Shown here one piece after another: positions 51,169 through 61,422 of a stretch of 64,000 bases of DNA (position 1 is the stretch's first letter; every line of letters starts with the position of its first letter). The stretch is from positions 124,001-188,000 of the forward strand of contig NZ_JABASZ010000036.1 of NCBI RefSeq assembly GCF_012979275.1, given 5' to 3'. This DNA is from Pseudopontixanthobacter vadosimaris (GTDB lineage Bacteria; Pseudomonadota; Alphaproteobacteria; Sphingomonadales; Sphingomonadaceae). The notes beneath the pieces were generated by a model, which was not told where the DNA came from, ran no database searches, and saw nothing but the letters and a program-made list of their open reading frames with translations. The position numbers and the translations under genes were made by a program.

Positions 51169-53036
51169 TGGCCAATCCTTCCCCCCAGACACCCGGAACC
51201 ACTCCCAAGGATTTCAAGAACGGCGGCACGAACCAGCCTGACTACGCCATCGTCGACCATACCTATGACGTGGTCGTGGTCGGCGCGGGCGGTTCAGGCC
51301 TGCGCGCCACGATGGGCAGCGCCGAAGCCGGGTTGAAGACCGCCAATATCTCCAAGGTCTTCCCGACCCGGTCGCATACCGTCGCGGCACAGGGCGGTAT
51401 CGCCGCCAGCCTTGGCAACAACACGCCCGACCACTGGTCCTGGCACATGTACGACACCGTCAAGGGCTCCGACTGGCTGGGCGATCAGGATGCCATCGAA
51501 TATCTGGTGCGCGAGGCCCCGCAAGCCGTTTACGAGCTGGAACATGCCGGCGTTCCGTTTTCCCGCAATGAAAACGGCACGATTTATCAGCGCCCCTTCG
51601 GCGGCCATATGCAGAACATGGGCGAAGGGCCGCCGGTGCAGCGCACCTGCGCCGCCGCCGACCGTACGGGCCATGCCATGCTGCATGCCCTGTATCAGCA
51701 GAGCCTGAAATACGACGCGGATTTCTTCATCGAATATTTCGCCATCGACCTCATCATGGAAGACGGGCGCTGCCGCGGCGTGATCGCCTTGTGCATGGAC
51801 GATGGTTCGATCCACCGCTTCCGTGCACATTCGGTCGTGCTGGCGACGGGCGGCTACGGCCGCTGCTATTACACGGCAACCAGCGCGCATACCTGCACCG
51901 GCGATGGGGGCGGCATGGTCCTGCGCGCCGGTCTGCCGCTGCAGGACATGGAATTCGTCCAGTTCCACCCGACCGGTATCTACGGCGCGGGTGTCCTCAT
52001 CACGGAAGGTGCGCGGGGCGAGGGCGGTTACCTGACCAATTCCGAAGGCGAGCGGTTCATGGAACGCTATGCTCCCTCGGCAAAAGATCTCGCCAGCCGC
52101 GATGTCGTGTCGCGCTCCATGGCGCTGGAAATGCGCGAAGGGCGCGGCGTCGGGGCTGAAAACGACCATATCTACCTGCATCTCGATCACATCGATCCCA
52201 AGGTGCTGGCCGACAGGCTGCCGGGCATTACCGAAAGCGGGAAGATTTTCGCAGGTGTCGATCTGACGCGCCAGCCGCTGCCGGTGACGCCGACCGTGCA
52301 TTACAACATGGGCGGCATACCGACCAATTATCACGGCGAGGTTGTCACCATCGGGAAAGACGGCAATCCTGAAACCGTGGTGCCCGGCCTCTTCGCGGTG
52401 GGCGAGGCGGCCTGCGTCTCCGTTCACGGGGCCAACCGGCTCGGCTCCAATTCGCTGATCGATCTCGTGGTGTTCGGCCGCGCGACCGGCCATCGCCTGA
52501 AGGAACAGATCAAGCCGCATTCGTCGCATGATTCGCTGCGGTCGGACAGCGCCGATCTGGCGCTGGAGCGGCTGGACCACTTCCGTTTCAACAAGGGCGG
52601 GACGCCGACGGCGGCGATCCGCGCCGAAATGCAGAAGACGATGCAGCGTCACGCCGCCGTGTTCCGCGACAGCAAGCTGATGGCGGAAGGCGTGTCGCTG
52701 CTGCGCGACACGAACAAGAGACTGGAAGACGTCAGCGTCACCGACAAATCGCTGATCTGGAATTCCGACCTGATCGAGACACTGGAGCTCGACAATCTGA
52801 TGTCGCAGGCGGTCGTGACGATGGCATCGGCGGAAAACCGCAAGGAAAGCCGCGGCGCGCACGCGCATGAGGATTATCCGGAACGCGACGATGCGAACTG
52901 GATGAAGCACACGGTCGCCTGGTTCGAAGGCTGGGGCGGCAAGGGCGGCGATGTCAGAATCGACTATCGGCCCGTGCATGAATACACGCTCACAGACGAC
53001 ATCGACTATATCGAGCCGAAGAAGCGGGTCTACTGA
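51168..53036 (+). CDS. sdhA: Succinate dehydrogenase flavoprotein subunit
   Basis: Catalytic subunit A of complex II, oxidising succinate to fumarate. The 622 residues carry the FAD-binding GAGGSGL near residue 40, the covalent FAD histidine in [12 protein letters not shown], and the active-site block [18 protein letters not shown] with HLDLTHIDPK-like and [13 protein letters not shown] sequences. An N-terminal extension of about 30 residues is rich in Pro/Thr. No sdhB follows; a minus-strand metallopeptidase comes next. Confidence 0.96.
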   Translation: MANPSPQTPGTTPKDFKNGGTNQPDYAIVDHTYDVVVVGAGGSGLRATMGSAEAGLKTANISKVFPTRSHTVAAQGGIAASLGNNTPDHWSWHMYDTVKGSDWLGDQDAIEYLVREAPQAVYELEHAGVPFSRNENGTIYQRPFGGHMQNMGEGPPVQRTCAAADRTGHAMLHALYQQSLKYDADFFIEYFAIDLIMEDGRCRGVIALCMDDGSIHRFRAHSVVLATGGYGRCYYTATSAHTCTGDGGGMVLRAGLPLQDMEFVQFHPTGIYGAGVLITEGARGEGGYLTNSEGERFMERYAPSAKDLASRDVVSRSMALEMREGRGVGAENDHIYLHLDHIDPKVLADRLPGITESGKIFAGVDLTRQPLPVTPTVHYNMGGIPTNYHGEVVTIGKDGNPETVVPGLFAVGEAACVSVHGANRLGSNSLIDLVVFGRATGHRLKEQIKPHSSHDSLRSDSADLALERLDHFRFNKGGTPTAAIRAEMQKTMQRHAAVFRDSKLMAEGVSLLRDTNKRLEDVSVTDKSLIWNSDLIETLELDNLMSQAVVTMASAENRKESRGAHAHEDYPERDDANWMKHTVAWFEGWGGKGGDVRIDYRPVHEYTLTDDIDYIEPKKRVY

Positions 53037-53058
53037 CCTGAACATATTTGCAGGATTG

Positions 53059-53094
53059 AGGGCGGGAACGGCAGATATCGTTCCCGCCCTTCTT
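53059..53094. terminator. Bidirectional terminator after sdhA
   Basis: AGGGCGGGAACG (53059-53070) pairs perfectly with CGTTCCCGCCCT (53079-53090) around an eight-base loop; TCTTCATT follows. It lies between sdhA and the convergent metallopeptidase gene, closing the sdh transcript right after sdhA. Confidence 0.75.
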
Positions 53095-53111
53095 CATTCA
53101 GCCACGCTGTC

Positions 53112-53984
53112 TTACTGGCGAAGATCGGCGAAGGTGTCGCATTGATCCTCATCACCCGTTCGCAGGCCGATCTGCAGCCAGCGCATCCGCTGCTCGCTCG
53201 AACCATGAGTGAAGCTTTCCGGATTGACCCTGCGACCTGCGCTGCGCTGTAGCGTATCGTCGCCGATCGCGCTGGCGGCGGTCAGCCCTTCTTCCAGATC
53301 GCCCGGTTCGATCAAATTGCGATTCCGTCCGGCCCATACGCCGGCGTAGCAATCGGCCTGCAATTCCATGCGAACCTGCAACTGGTTGGCGGCTTGCGGT
53401 TGCTGCGACTGCGCGCTGCGGATCTGGTCGGCCATGCCGGTCAGTTTCTGGACGTGGTGGCCATATTCATGCGCCATGACGTAATACCGGGCAAAATCGC
53501 CTTGCGCGCCCAATTCGCGGCTCAACTGATCATAAAATGCGGTATCTATATAGATGCCCTGGTCGGCGGGGCAGTAGAACGGCCCCATGGCGCTCGATGC
53601 CATGCCGCACCCGGTATTCTCCGTTCCGCCGCCCAGGAATGTGAGCGTCGGCTGGGAAAAGGAGATGCCGGCCTGCTGGAACAGCGGTTGCCACGTCTCG
53701 TTCAGCGAACCCAGCGCATTGCAGCTTTCGACCGAATAGCTGTTGTCGTCGCAGATCTCGGCGGTGCTCTCGTTGCTGACCTGCCGGGCAGGCGCAGAGG
53801 TCTGTGTCCCTTCGACCATGCCGATGGTTTGCATGGGATCGACGCCGAACACGACCGCGCCGATCAGCGCGATCACCAGCGTCCCGCAGCCGATCTTGCC
53901 GCCGCCGCCACCGGGGAAGCCGCCTCTGCCACCACCGCCGCGCCTGACGTTCACGCTGCCGGGATTGAACGGATTGAGCCTCAT
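53112..53984 (-). CDS. YpfJ-type neutral zinc metallopeptidase
   Basis: Protein of 290 residues of the KPN_02809/YpfJ family. A Gly/Arg-rich N-terminus (RRGGGGRGGFPGGGGG) precedes one membrane helix (about 32-47); the zinc site is HEYGH at 172-176 in VMAHEYGHHVQ, with further family blocks GPFYCPADQGIYID and LQADCYAGVWA. The catalytic domain probably faces the periplasm; the substrate is unknown. Convergent with sdhA. Confidence 0.87.
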   Translation of the reverse strand: MRLNPFNPGSVNVRRGGGGRGGFPGGGGGKIGCGTLVIALIGAVVFGVDPMQTIGMVEGTQTSAPARQVSNESTAEICDDNSYSVESCNALGSLNETWQPLFQQAGISFSQPTLTFLGGGTENTGCGMASSAMGPFYCPADQGIYIDTAFYDQLSRELGAQGDFARYYVMAHEYGHHVQKLTGMADQIRSAQSQQPQAANQLQVRMELQADCYAGVWAGRNRNLIEPGDLEEGLTAASAIGDDTLQRSAGRRVNPESFTHGSSEQRMRWLQIGLRTGDEDQCDTFADLRQ

Positions 53985-54111
53985 GATTTCCCCCTGTCTG
54001 CCCTGCTTCTATCCTGCGGGCAGTGTCGTTTGCATTTTCCTGATCCGCGGAACATAGCAAAGAGCTGCGGCGTTCCCTAGCCGATCAGTTACGAACCTTC
54101 TGGAGTGCCAT

Positions 54112-54867
54112 ATGTTCCTATCCGGGCGCACCGCCCTCGTCACCGGTTCCACCTCGGGCATCGGACTCGCGATCGCACGCGCGCTGCATAGCGAGGGCGC
54201 GCATATCGTTCTGAACGGGTTTGGGGACGAGGCCGCAATAGCCGATCTGCGCAAGGAGATGGACGCACGGCACATCGATGCCGATCTGCTCACCTGCGAG
54301 GGTGCGGAAAGCCTGATGGCCGAGGCAGGCGATGTAGACATTCTGGTCAACAATGCCGGCATGCAGAATGTCGCTCCGATAGAGGATTTCGCCCCGGCGA
54401 AATGGGACGCGATCATTGCGCTTAATCTGACGGCGGCATTTCATACCGTTCGCCTCGCCGTTCCGCATATGAAGCGCAGCGGCTGGGGCCGGATCATCAA
54501 CACGGCCAGCGCGCATTCCCTTGCGGCATCGCCGTTCAAGAGCGCCTATGTCGCCGCCAAGCACGGGCTGGCGGGACTGACGAAGACCGTGGCGCTGGAA
54601 TTGGCGCAGACCGGGGTGACGGCAAATTGCATCAGTCCCGGCTACGTCTGGACCCCGCTGGTCGAAGGGCAGATTCCCGATACGATGAAGAGCCGCGGCC
54701 TGAGCCGGGAGGAAGTCATCAACGACGTGCTGCTCGCCAGGCAGCCAACCAAGCGGTTCGTGCAGCCAGAGGAAGTGGGCGCGCTGGCAGCGTTTCTGTG
54801 CCGGGACGAGGCGGGAAATATCACCGGATCAAATTACAGCATCGACGGCGGCTGGACCGCTGCATAA
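54112..54867 (+). CDS. 3-hydroxybutyrate dehydrogenase
   Basis: SDR of 251 residues. TGSTSGIG (11-18), Ser133, Tyr146 and Lys150 complete the active site, and VALELAQTGVTANCISPGYVWTPLVEGQIPD is the typical sequence of bacterial D-3-hydroxybutyrate dehydrogenase (BdhA), converting 3-hydroxybutyrate to acetoacetate. Such enzymes act with polyhydroxybutyrate turnover; no such genes are near. Divergent from the metallopeptidase by 127 bases. Confidence 0.85.
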   Translation: MFLSGRTALVTGSTSGIGLAIARALHSEGAHIVLNGFGDEAAIADLRKEMDARHIDADLLTCEGAESLMAEAGDVDILVNNAGMQNVAPIEDFAPAKWDAIIALNLTAAFHTVRLAVPHMKRSGWGRIINTASAHSLAASPFKSAYVAAKHGLAGLTKTVALELAQTGVTANCISPGYVWTPLVEGQIPDTMKSRGLSREEVINDVLLARQPTKRFVQPEEVGALAAFLCRDEAGNITGSNYSIDGGWTAA

Positions 54868-54913
54868 GCCTCGCGCCCGGACCTCGGCCTGCCGACCCGC
54901 TGTTCGCCTGCTG

Positions 54914-56404
54914 ATGCGCGCAGCGTCGGGCAGTGCGCTCGCCTGCATGCTTGCGGCATGCGCTGCAACATCAGCGCCGCCAGGGCAATCGTCGTTCAGG
55001 GCACAGGCCGCTGCTCCGGATAGCGAGATCGAAGCCGCGCTCGCCCGGCATATCGGCATTCTGGCCAGCGATGCTTTCGAAGGACGCCGGCCCGGTACGC
55101 CGGGCGAGGCCAGAACCTTGAGCTATCTCGCGCGCCAGTGGCAGGCCATCGGGCTTCAATCCGGCACGAACGATCCCGCCAATCCTTGGTTCGCACCCGT
55201 CCGCCTCAATCTGGCAAGACCCCAGTCCAGCACGGCCGTCTTCCGCCGTGATGGGCGGTATGTCTCAGTGGGTGAGGACGAGGTCCGCATCTTTACCAGC
55301 GGCACTCGTGGGCTGACCAGCGATGCGCCGGTCCTGTTCGTGGGAGAGGAAGGGGAAATTTCGGCGAAGGCGCTGGCCGGGCGCGTGGCCGTGATGCTGG
55401 CGGATGCTTCCGGAAGCCTGGAAAGGCGGCAGTCGCTGTTCAATGCGGGCGCTGCGGCCGTGTTGTCGGTCGTGGCTGACGCGGCGGCGCTGGCGCGGGT
55501 TGCCGAGCTGCGGAACGAGGGCGAATACCGGCTGGACGGCATAGGCGAGGATCGGCTGGACGGATTTATCACGGCGGCAGCCATGGCGCGGATCGTGGGC
55601 GCCGAGAAATGGAGGCGCTGGCAATCGGCAGCAGCAGGCTCACCGGATTTCAGGCCGCAGCAGACCGGCGCAACGGTAACGCTGGAGGCGGTTTCGGCAC
55701 CTGCCGATGTGCTGACCCATAATCTGGTGGCTCGCCTGCCGGGCAGGAACCCGGCAAAAGGCGCGGTTCTGGTGCTCGCCCATTGGGATCATTTCGGCAT
55801 CTGCGCGCCGCAATCGCCGAACGACCGAATTTGCAACGGTGCCATCGACAATGCCAGCGGTCTTGCCGTGATGACCGAACTCGCGCGCAGGCTGGCGGCT
55901 GGGCCAGTGCTGGACCGGGACATCTATTTTCTCGCGACCACGGCCGAGGAATGGGGCCTGCTCGGCGCCAAGGCCTTCCTGCGCGATCCGCCGGTCCCGC
56001 TCGACAGCATCGTCGCGGCCTTCAATCTCGACACGGTGGCAGGTGCCCCCCGCGATGCACGCGTCGCGGTGATTGGCAGGGGCCTCACGCCGCTCGACGA
56101 TGCGATAGCAGGTCTGATCGCCGGCGCAGGTCGCCAGAGGGGCGACGACGAATTTGCCAGCCGCTACCTCCGCAGGCAGGATGGCTGGGCCCTGCTGCAG
56201 GGCGGCGTTCCGACGCTTATGGTGACGAGTGCCTTTGCCGATCCTGCCACCCTTCGCGACTACACGGCCGAGGATTATCATCGACCGACCGATGAAGCGG
56301 AGAATCTGGAACTGGGCGGCGCGGTGCAGGATCTGCTGCTGCACGAAGCCATGGTGCGCCATTTCGGCGATTCCGATCACTGGCCTGCGGTTCCGGCAGG
56401 GTAG
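54914..56404 (+). CDS. M28 family exported peptidase (lipoprotein)
   Basis: Zinc aminopeptidase-type protein of 496 residues. A short signal peptide ends with lipobox MLAAC (Cys16), so it is probably a lipoprotein. A PA-type insert (about 100-230) precedes the catalytic domain with metal ligands His290 and Asp292 in HWDH, Asp312 in AIDNASG, Glu345/346 in TAEEWG, Asp373 in NLDTVAG and His456 in DYHRPTD, a complete dinuclear site. It likely trims peptide N-termini. Follows the dehydrogenase by 46 bases. Confidence 0.9.
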   Translation: MRAASGSALACMLAACAATSAPPGQSSFRAQAAAPDSEIEAALARHIGILASDAFEGRRPGTPGEARTLSYLARQWQAIGLQSGTNDPANPWFAPVRLNLARPQSSTAVFRRDGRYVSVGEDEVRIFTSGTRGLTSDAPVLFVGEEGEISAKALAGRVAVMLADASGSLERRQSLFNAGAAAVLSVVADAAALARVAELRNEGEYRLDGIGEDRLDGFITAAAMARIVGAEKWRRWQSAAAGSPDFRPQQTGATVTLEAVSAPADVLTHNLVARLPGRNPAKGAVLVLAHWDHFGICAPQSPNDRICNGAIDNASGLAVMTELARRLAAGPVLDRDIYFLATTAEEWGLLGAKAFLRDPPVPLDSIVAAFNLDTVAGAPRDARVAVIGRGLTPLDDAIAGLIAGAGRQRGDDEFASRYLRRQDGWALLQGGVPTLMVTSAFADPATLRDYTAEDYHRPTDEAENLELGGAVQDLLLHEAMVRHFGDSDHWPAVPAG

Positions 56405-56468
56405 CGCCGCGCCGCCCCGCGCCGCTTCATCATGAATCGTGATGCCCCGCGGCAATGCCCTCCGGTGA

Positions 56469-58007
<1,539 letters not shown>

Positions 58008-58028
58008 CCGCCTGGCAGGGGTGCAGTC

Positions 58029-59207
58029 GTGAGACCTGCCGCGCGGGTGCAGGCTGCGATTGAGCTGCTCGACACGATCGTGGACGCGGCCCGCAACAAC
58101 GGCGCCCCGGCGGATCGCATCGTCGCGGAATATTTCCGCAACCGGCGCTATGCGGGTTCCAAGGATCGCCGCGCCGTGCGGGAACTCGTCTATCGCGCAA
58201 TCCGGGCCTGCGGGCCGGTCCCGCGCACCGGACGTGCGGCGATGCTGCGCGTGGCGGAAATGGACGCAGGCCTGGCCGAATTGTTCGACGGTTCACCGCA
58301 TGGTCCTCCGGCCATCGGCAAGCGGGAAGTGCCCGCTGATGGGGGTGTCGCGCCGGATTGGTTGCTGGAATGGCTCGAACTGTCGGGCATCGCCGGGGAG
58401 GAAGCCGCCGCGCTGCTGGAGAGGGCGCCGCTGGATTTGCGGGTCAACACCTTGAAAGCAGAACGGGCCAATCTCGATCTGCCGATCGCGGCGGAGCGCC
58501 TGCCTCTGCCCGCCGCATTGCGCCTTCCGGCGGGCACGTCGGTCGAACAATGGGACGCCTACCGGGATGGGCTTGTCGAAATCCAGGACCACGGGAGCCA
58601 GATCGCCTGCTCGGCGATGCAGGCGAAACCCGGTGAGCATATCCTCGATCTCTGCGCGGGCGCGGGCGGCAAGACGCTGGCGCTTGCCGCTGCGATGCAG
58701 AACCGGGGCACGCTGATCGCGAGCGATACCGACCGCGGCCGCCTGTCGCGCCTTGCGCCGCGAGCGGCGCGGGCGGACGCCGGCATGGTCGAGGCCGTTT
58801 TGCTGAATCCGGGAGAGGAGCGCGAGGCGCTTGCCGCGCATCTGGGCCGGGTCGACGGTGTCCTGGTGGATGCGCCTTGCTCCGGCACCGGAACCTGGCG
58901 CCGCAATCCCGAGGCGCGGTGGCGGACAGACCGCGACCAGCTGCTGGCGTTCGCCGACGTGCAGGACAGGCTGCTGGAGATCGCGGCGGATCTGGTTCGT
59001 CCCGGCGGACGCATCACCTACATCACCTGTTCGCTGCTCGACATCGAAGGTGCCGATCGGATCGCAGCGTTTCAGGGCAGGCATCCGGACTGGACGATCA
59101 TCCGACCGGACCTGCCCCTCGGTCGCGAACATGGCGGCGGCACTCGGCTTACTCCGCTTCACGACGGCACGGATGGATTTTTCATCGCCTGTCTATGTTC
59201 GCCATGA
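58029..59207 (+). CDS. RsmB-type 16S rRNA (cytosine-5) methyltransferase
   Basis: SAM-dependent RNA m5C methyltransferase of 392 residues. The N-terminal part resembles the NusB-like domain of RsmB; the core has the SAM motif LDLCAGAGGKTLALAA, DAPCSGTGTWRRNP and TYITCS, giving the two cysteines of the RsmB/NOP2/Sun family (one nucleophile, one for product release). The exact rRNA site cannot be fixed from sequence. GTG start at 58029, in line with guaB. Confidence 0.88.
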   Translation: MRPAARVQAAIELLDTIVDAARNNGAPADRIVAEYFRNRRYAGSKDRRAVRELVYRAIRACGPVPRTGRAAMLRVAEMDAGLAELFDGSPHGPPAIGKREVPADGGVAPDWLLEWLELSGIAGEEAAALLERAPLDLRVNTLKAERANLDLPIAAERLPLPAALRLPAGTSVEQWDAYRDGLVEIQDHGSQIACSAMQAKPGEHILDLCAGAGGKTLALAAAMQNRGTLIASDTDRGRLSRLAPRAARADAGMVEAVLLNPGEEREALAAHLGRVDGVLVDAPCSGTGTWRRNPEARWRTDRDQLLAFADVQDRLLEIAADLVRPGGRITYITCSLLDIEGADRIAAFQGRHPDWTIIRPDLPLGREHGGGTRLTPLHDGTDGFFIACLCSP

Positions 59208-59268
59208 TAGCTTGGCCCGAATGGCTCTTCCAATTTCCTCCGCGCCATCAGCCCTGAAGGACAAGCTC

Positions 59269-59772
59269 ATGCGTTACGCCCCGATTGCCGCCGCCCTGTC
59301 GCTGCTGATCGCGGTGAATGCAAGCGTCGGACAGGGTGCCGAACCGGAGGCCAGCCCGCGCGCAGCCGTGCTGATCGCCGAAGGCCGCGCTGCGCTGGAA
59401 GCCGGTGAACCGCAACAGGCGGTGGACGCATTCGAAGCTGCCTATGCCGTCGACCCTGCCTATGATCCTGTCCTGCTGGAACTCGCCAATGCGGCGCGGC
59501 ATCAGAATTTGCAGGGCAAGGCGATCCGCTATTACCGGGAGGCTCTGGCCCGCAATCCCAGCGATTTCGCCGCCATCGCGGGTGAGGGCGAGGCCCTGAT
59601 CGAGAAAGGCGCCATCGAAAGGGCACGCGGCAATCTGGCGCGTCTGGAATCGCAATGCGGGGCGAACTGCCCCGAGACGCTGGCATTGGCCGCCCGGATC
59701 CAGAGCGGAGCGCAGCCGCGCATGGTAACGGCCGAGAGCCTTCTGCCCGATCCGATCGTCATTCCGAACTGA
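59269..59772 (+). CDS. TPR-repeat exported protein
   Basis: Protein of 167 residues with a signal peptide (cleavage probably near VGQGA, residue 24) and two to three TPR helices in the middle (AEGRAALEAGEPQQAVDAF, ALARNPSDFAAIAGEGEAL). It is probably periplasmic and a protein-protein adaptor; the family cannot be named. AAGGA is placed eight bases before the ATG at 59269; an upstream ATG at 59221 would break the signal peptide. Convergent with rppH. Confidence 0.78.
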   Translation: MRYAPIAAALSLLIAVNASVGQGAEPEASPRAAVLIAEGRAALEAGEPQQAVDAFEAAYAVDPAYDPVLLELANAARHQNLQGKAIRYYREALARNPSDFAAIAGEGEALIEKGAIERARGNLARLESQCGANCPETLALAARIQSGAQPRMVTAESLLPDPIVIPN

Positions 59773-59803
59773 ACGGGATTGTCGCGGCCGGGTGCCGCAG
59801 ATT

Positions 59804-60277
59804 TCAGATCAGATCGCGAAAGGCATCGAGTACGCTGCGATACACGCGTTTCTTGAACGGGATTATCATCTCGGGCAATCGTTCGAGGTCCAGCCATTGC
59901 CATGCGCAGAATTCCGGATGGTCATGAGCGTCGAGGTCGACATCCGCATCCTCGCCCGTGAAGCGCGCCAGGAACCAGGTCTGGCGCTGTCCGCGATAGC
60001 GCCCGCCCCATAGTTTGCCCTGCAATTCCTCCGGCAGATCATAGGCGATGTCGTCATCCATTTTGCGCAGGATCGAGACCTTGTCGGCGGTCAGGCCGGT
60101 TTCCTCGTGCAATTCGCGCAAGGCGGCTGCCTTCAAATCTTCGCCTTCATCGACGCCGCCCTGGGGCATCTGCCACCAGTCGCCCTCGCGATTGTCGATG
60201 CGCCTGCCGACGAAGGCGCGGCCTTCGTCATTGACGAGCATGATCCCCACACAGGGGCGGTAGCCCAGGTCGCTCAT
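59804..60277 (-). CDS. rppH: RNA pyrophosphohydrolase (NUDIX)
   Basis: Removes pyrophosphate from the 5' end of mRNAs, starting RNase E decay. The 157 residues include the Nudix box (residues 40-62, from GGVDEGED through RELHEETGL), with the usual Trp-Gln (WWQMPQGG) before it and the family end WQWLDLERLPEMIIPFK. The start overlaps the stop of the esterase gene (ATGA). Confidence 0.93.
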   Translation of the reverse strand: MSDLGYRPCVGIMLVNDEGRAFVGRRIDNREGDWWQMPQGGVDEGEDLKAAALRELHEETGLTADKVSILRKMDDDIAYDLPEELQGKLWGGRYRGQRQTWFLARFTGEDADVDLDAHDHPEFCAWQWLDLERLPEMIIPFKKRVYRSVLDAFRDLI

Positions 60278-61248
60278 CTGCCGTGCCGCTCCAGCATCAG
60301 TTTCATCGCGGCAAGAATGGCCTGCATGTCCTCATGCGCGCTCGGCATCGCCTTGCGCAGATTGACGAAGCCGTGAATGTTTCCCCGCATTTCCAGGTAA
60401 ATGACGTCCACGCCGGACTGGATCAGCGCGCAGGCGTAATTCCGACCCGAATCGCGCAAGGGGTCGAGGCTGGCGGTGGCCACGATCGTCGGCGGCGTCG
60501 GCGCGTGATCGGCCAGGATCGGTGTGTTGCGGCGGTCGCCTTCCGCAGGGGCATAGCACCGCGTGAAGAACTGCATGGCGTCGCGGGTGAGCAGATAGCC
60601 TTCCCCGAAATCCGCGAAGGATTGCGTGACGCTGATATCGTCGGCCAGCGGATAGATCGGCACCTGCATTATCACCGGCGCATCGGCAGGCTTTTCGATC
60701 AGGGATTGCGTGGTGACGATTGCCAGATTGCCGCCGGCGCTGTCGCCCATCGGGATCAGGCCTGAAACCTGCAAGCCCAGATCGGATGGGCTGCCTGCAA
60801 CCCAGCGCGTGGCCGCCTCGCAATCGTCCGGGGCCGCTGGAAACGGGTTTTCCGGAGCAAGCCGGTAATCGACCGAGATGACCGGAAGCTCGAGTTCGGC
60901 CGCAATCTGCGTGCAGAGGCGGTGGTGGGTTTCGATATCGCCGATGACGAAACCGCCGCCGTGATAGAACATGATCACCGGGGCAGGGGAGGTCCGGTCC
61001 GCCATGGCATCGTAAAGCCGCAAGGGAATGTCGCCGGCCGGGCCGGGACAGGAAAGATCGCGAATGACAGGAATGTCGCGCGCGTCCCGTTCGGCGATAT
61101 GCTGGGTCGCCATCATCGAAGCGCGGGCTTCCTCCAGGCTCATTTCCGACAGCGGGGGTCGGCCCGCAGCTTCGAGGAACTGCAGGAATGCGCGCACATC
61201 CTCGCGGACAAAAGGTTGTTCATCGGCCATCAGCGCATCCAATCCCAT
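60274..61248 (-). CDS. HSL-family esterase/lipase
   Basis: Alpha/beta hydrolase of 324 residues related to hormone-sensitive lipase. The oxyanion motif HGGGF (96-100) and nucleophile Ser170 in GDSAGG are present, with acid in SLDPLRDSG and His in GNIHGFVNL. It probably cleaves short-chain esters. The start at 61248 or at 61230 is equally plausible, with no ribosome binding site seen for either; the frame extending to 62292 is a shadow of korA. Coupled to rppH by an ATGA overlap. Confidence 0.88.
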   Translation of the reverse strand: MGLDALMADEQPFVREDVRAFLQFLEAAGRPPLSEMSLEEARASMMATQHIAERDARDIPVIRDLSCPGPAGDIPLRLYDAMADRTSPAPVIMFYHGGGFVIGDIETHHRLCTQIAAELELPVISVDYRLAPENPFPAAPDDCEAATRWVAGSPSDLGLQVSGLIPMGDSAGGNLAIVTTQSLIEKPADAPVIMQVPIYPLADDISVTQSFADFGEGYLLTRDAMQFFTRCYAPAEGDRRNTPILADHAPTPPTIVATASLDPLRDSGRNYACALIQSGVDVIYLEMRGNIHGFVNLRKAMPSAHEDMQAILAAMKLMLERHGR

Positions 61249-61422
61249 GGGTTGAGGCGGCAAGCTAGAGGGTGCGCATGATCTTTTCCACTCGACATTT
61301 TGCAAGGGGCCGAGAAAATCTTCATTGCGGCAAGGGATAGCTGTGCATAGTTGCGGTGCAGGAATGCACTCCCACGAATAGACGCGCGGCCGCACAGGGG
61401 CAGCGTAGGACAAGGAAATTTC

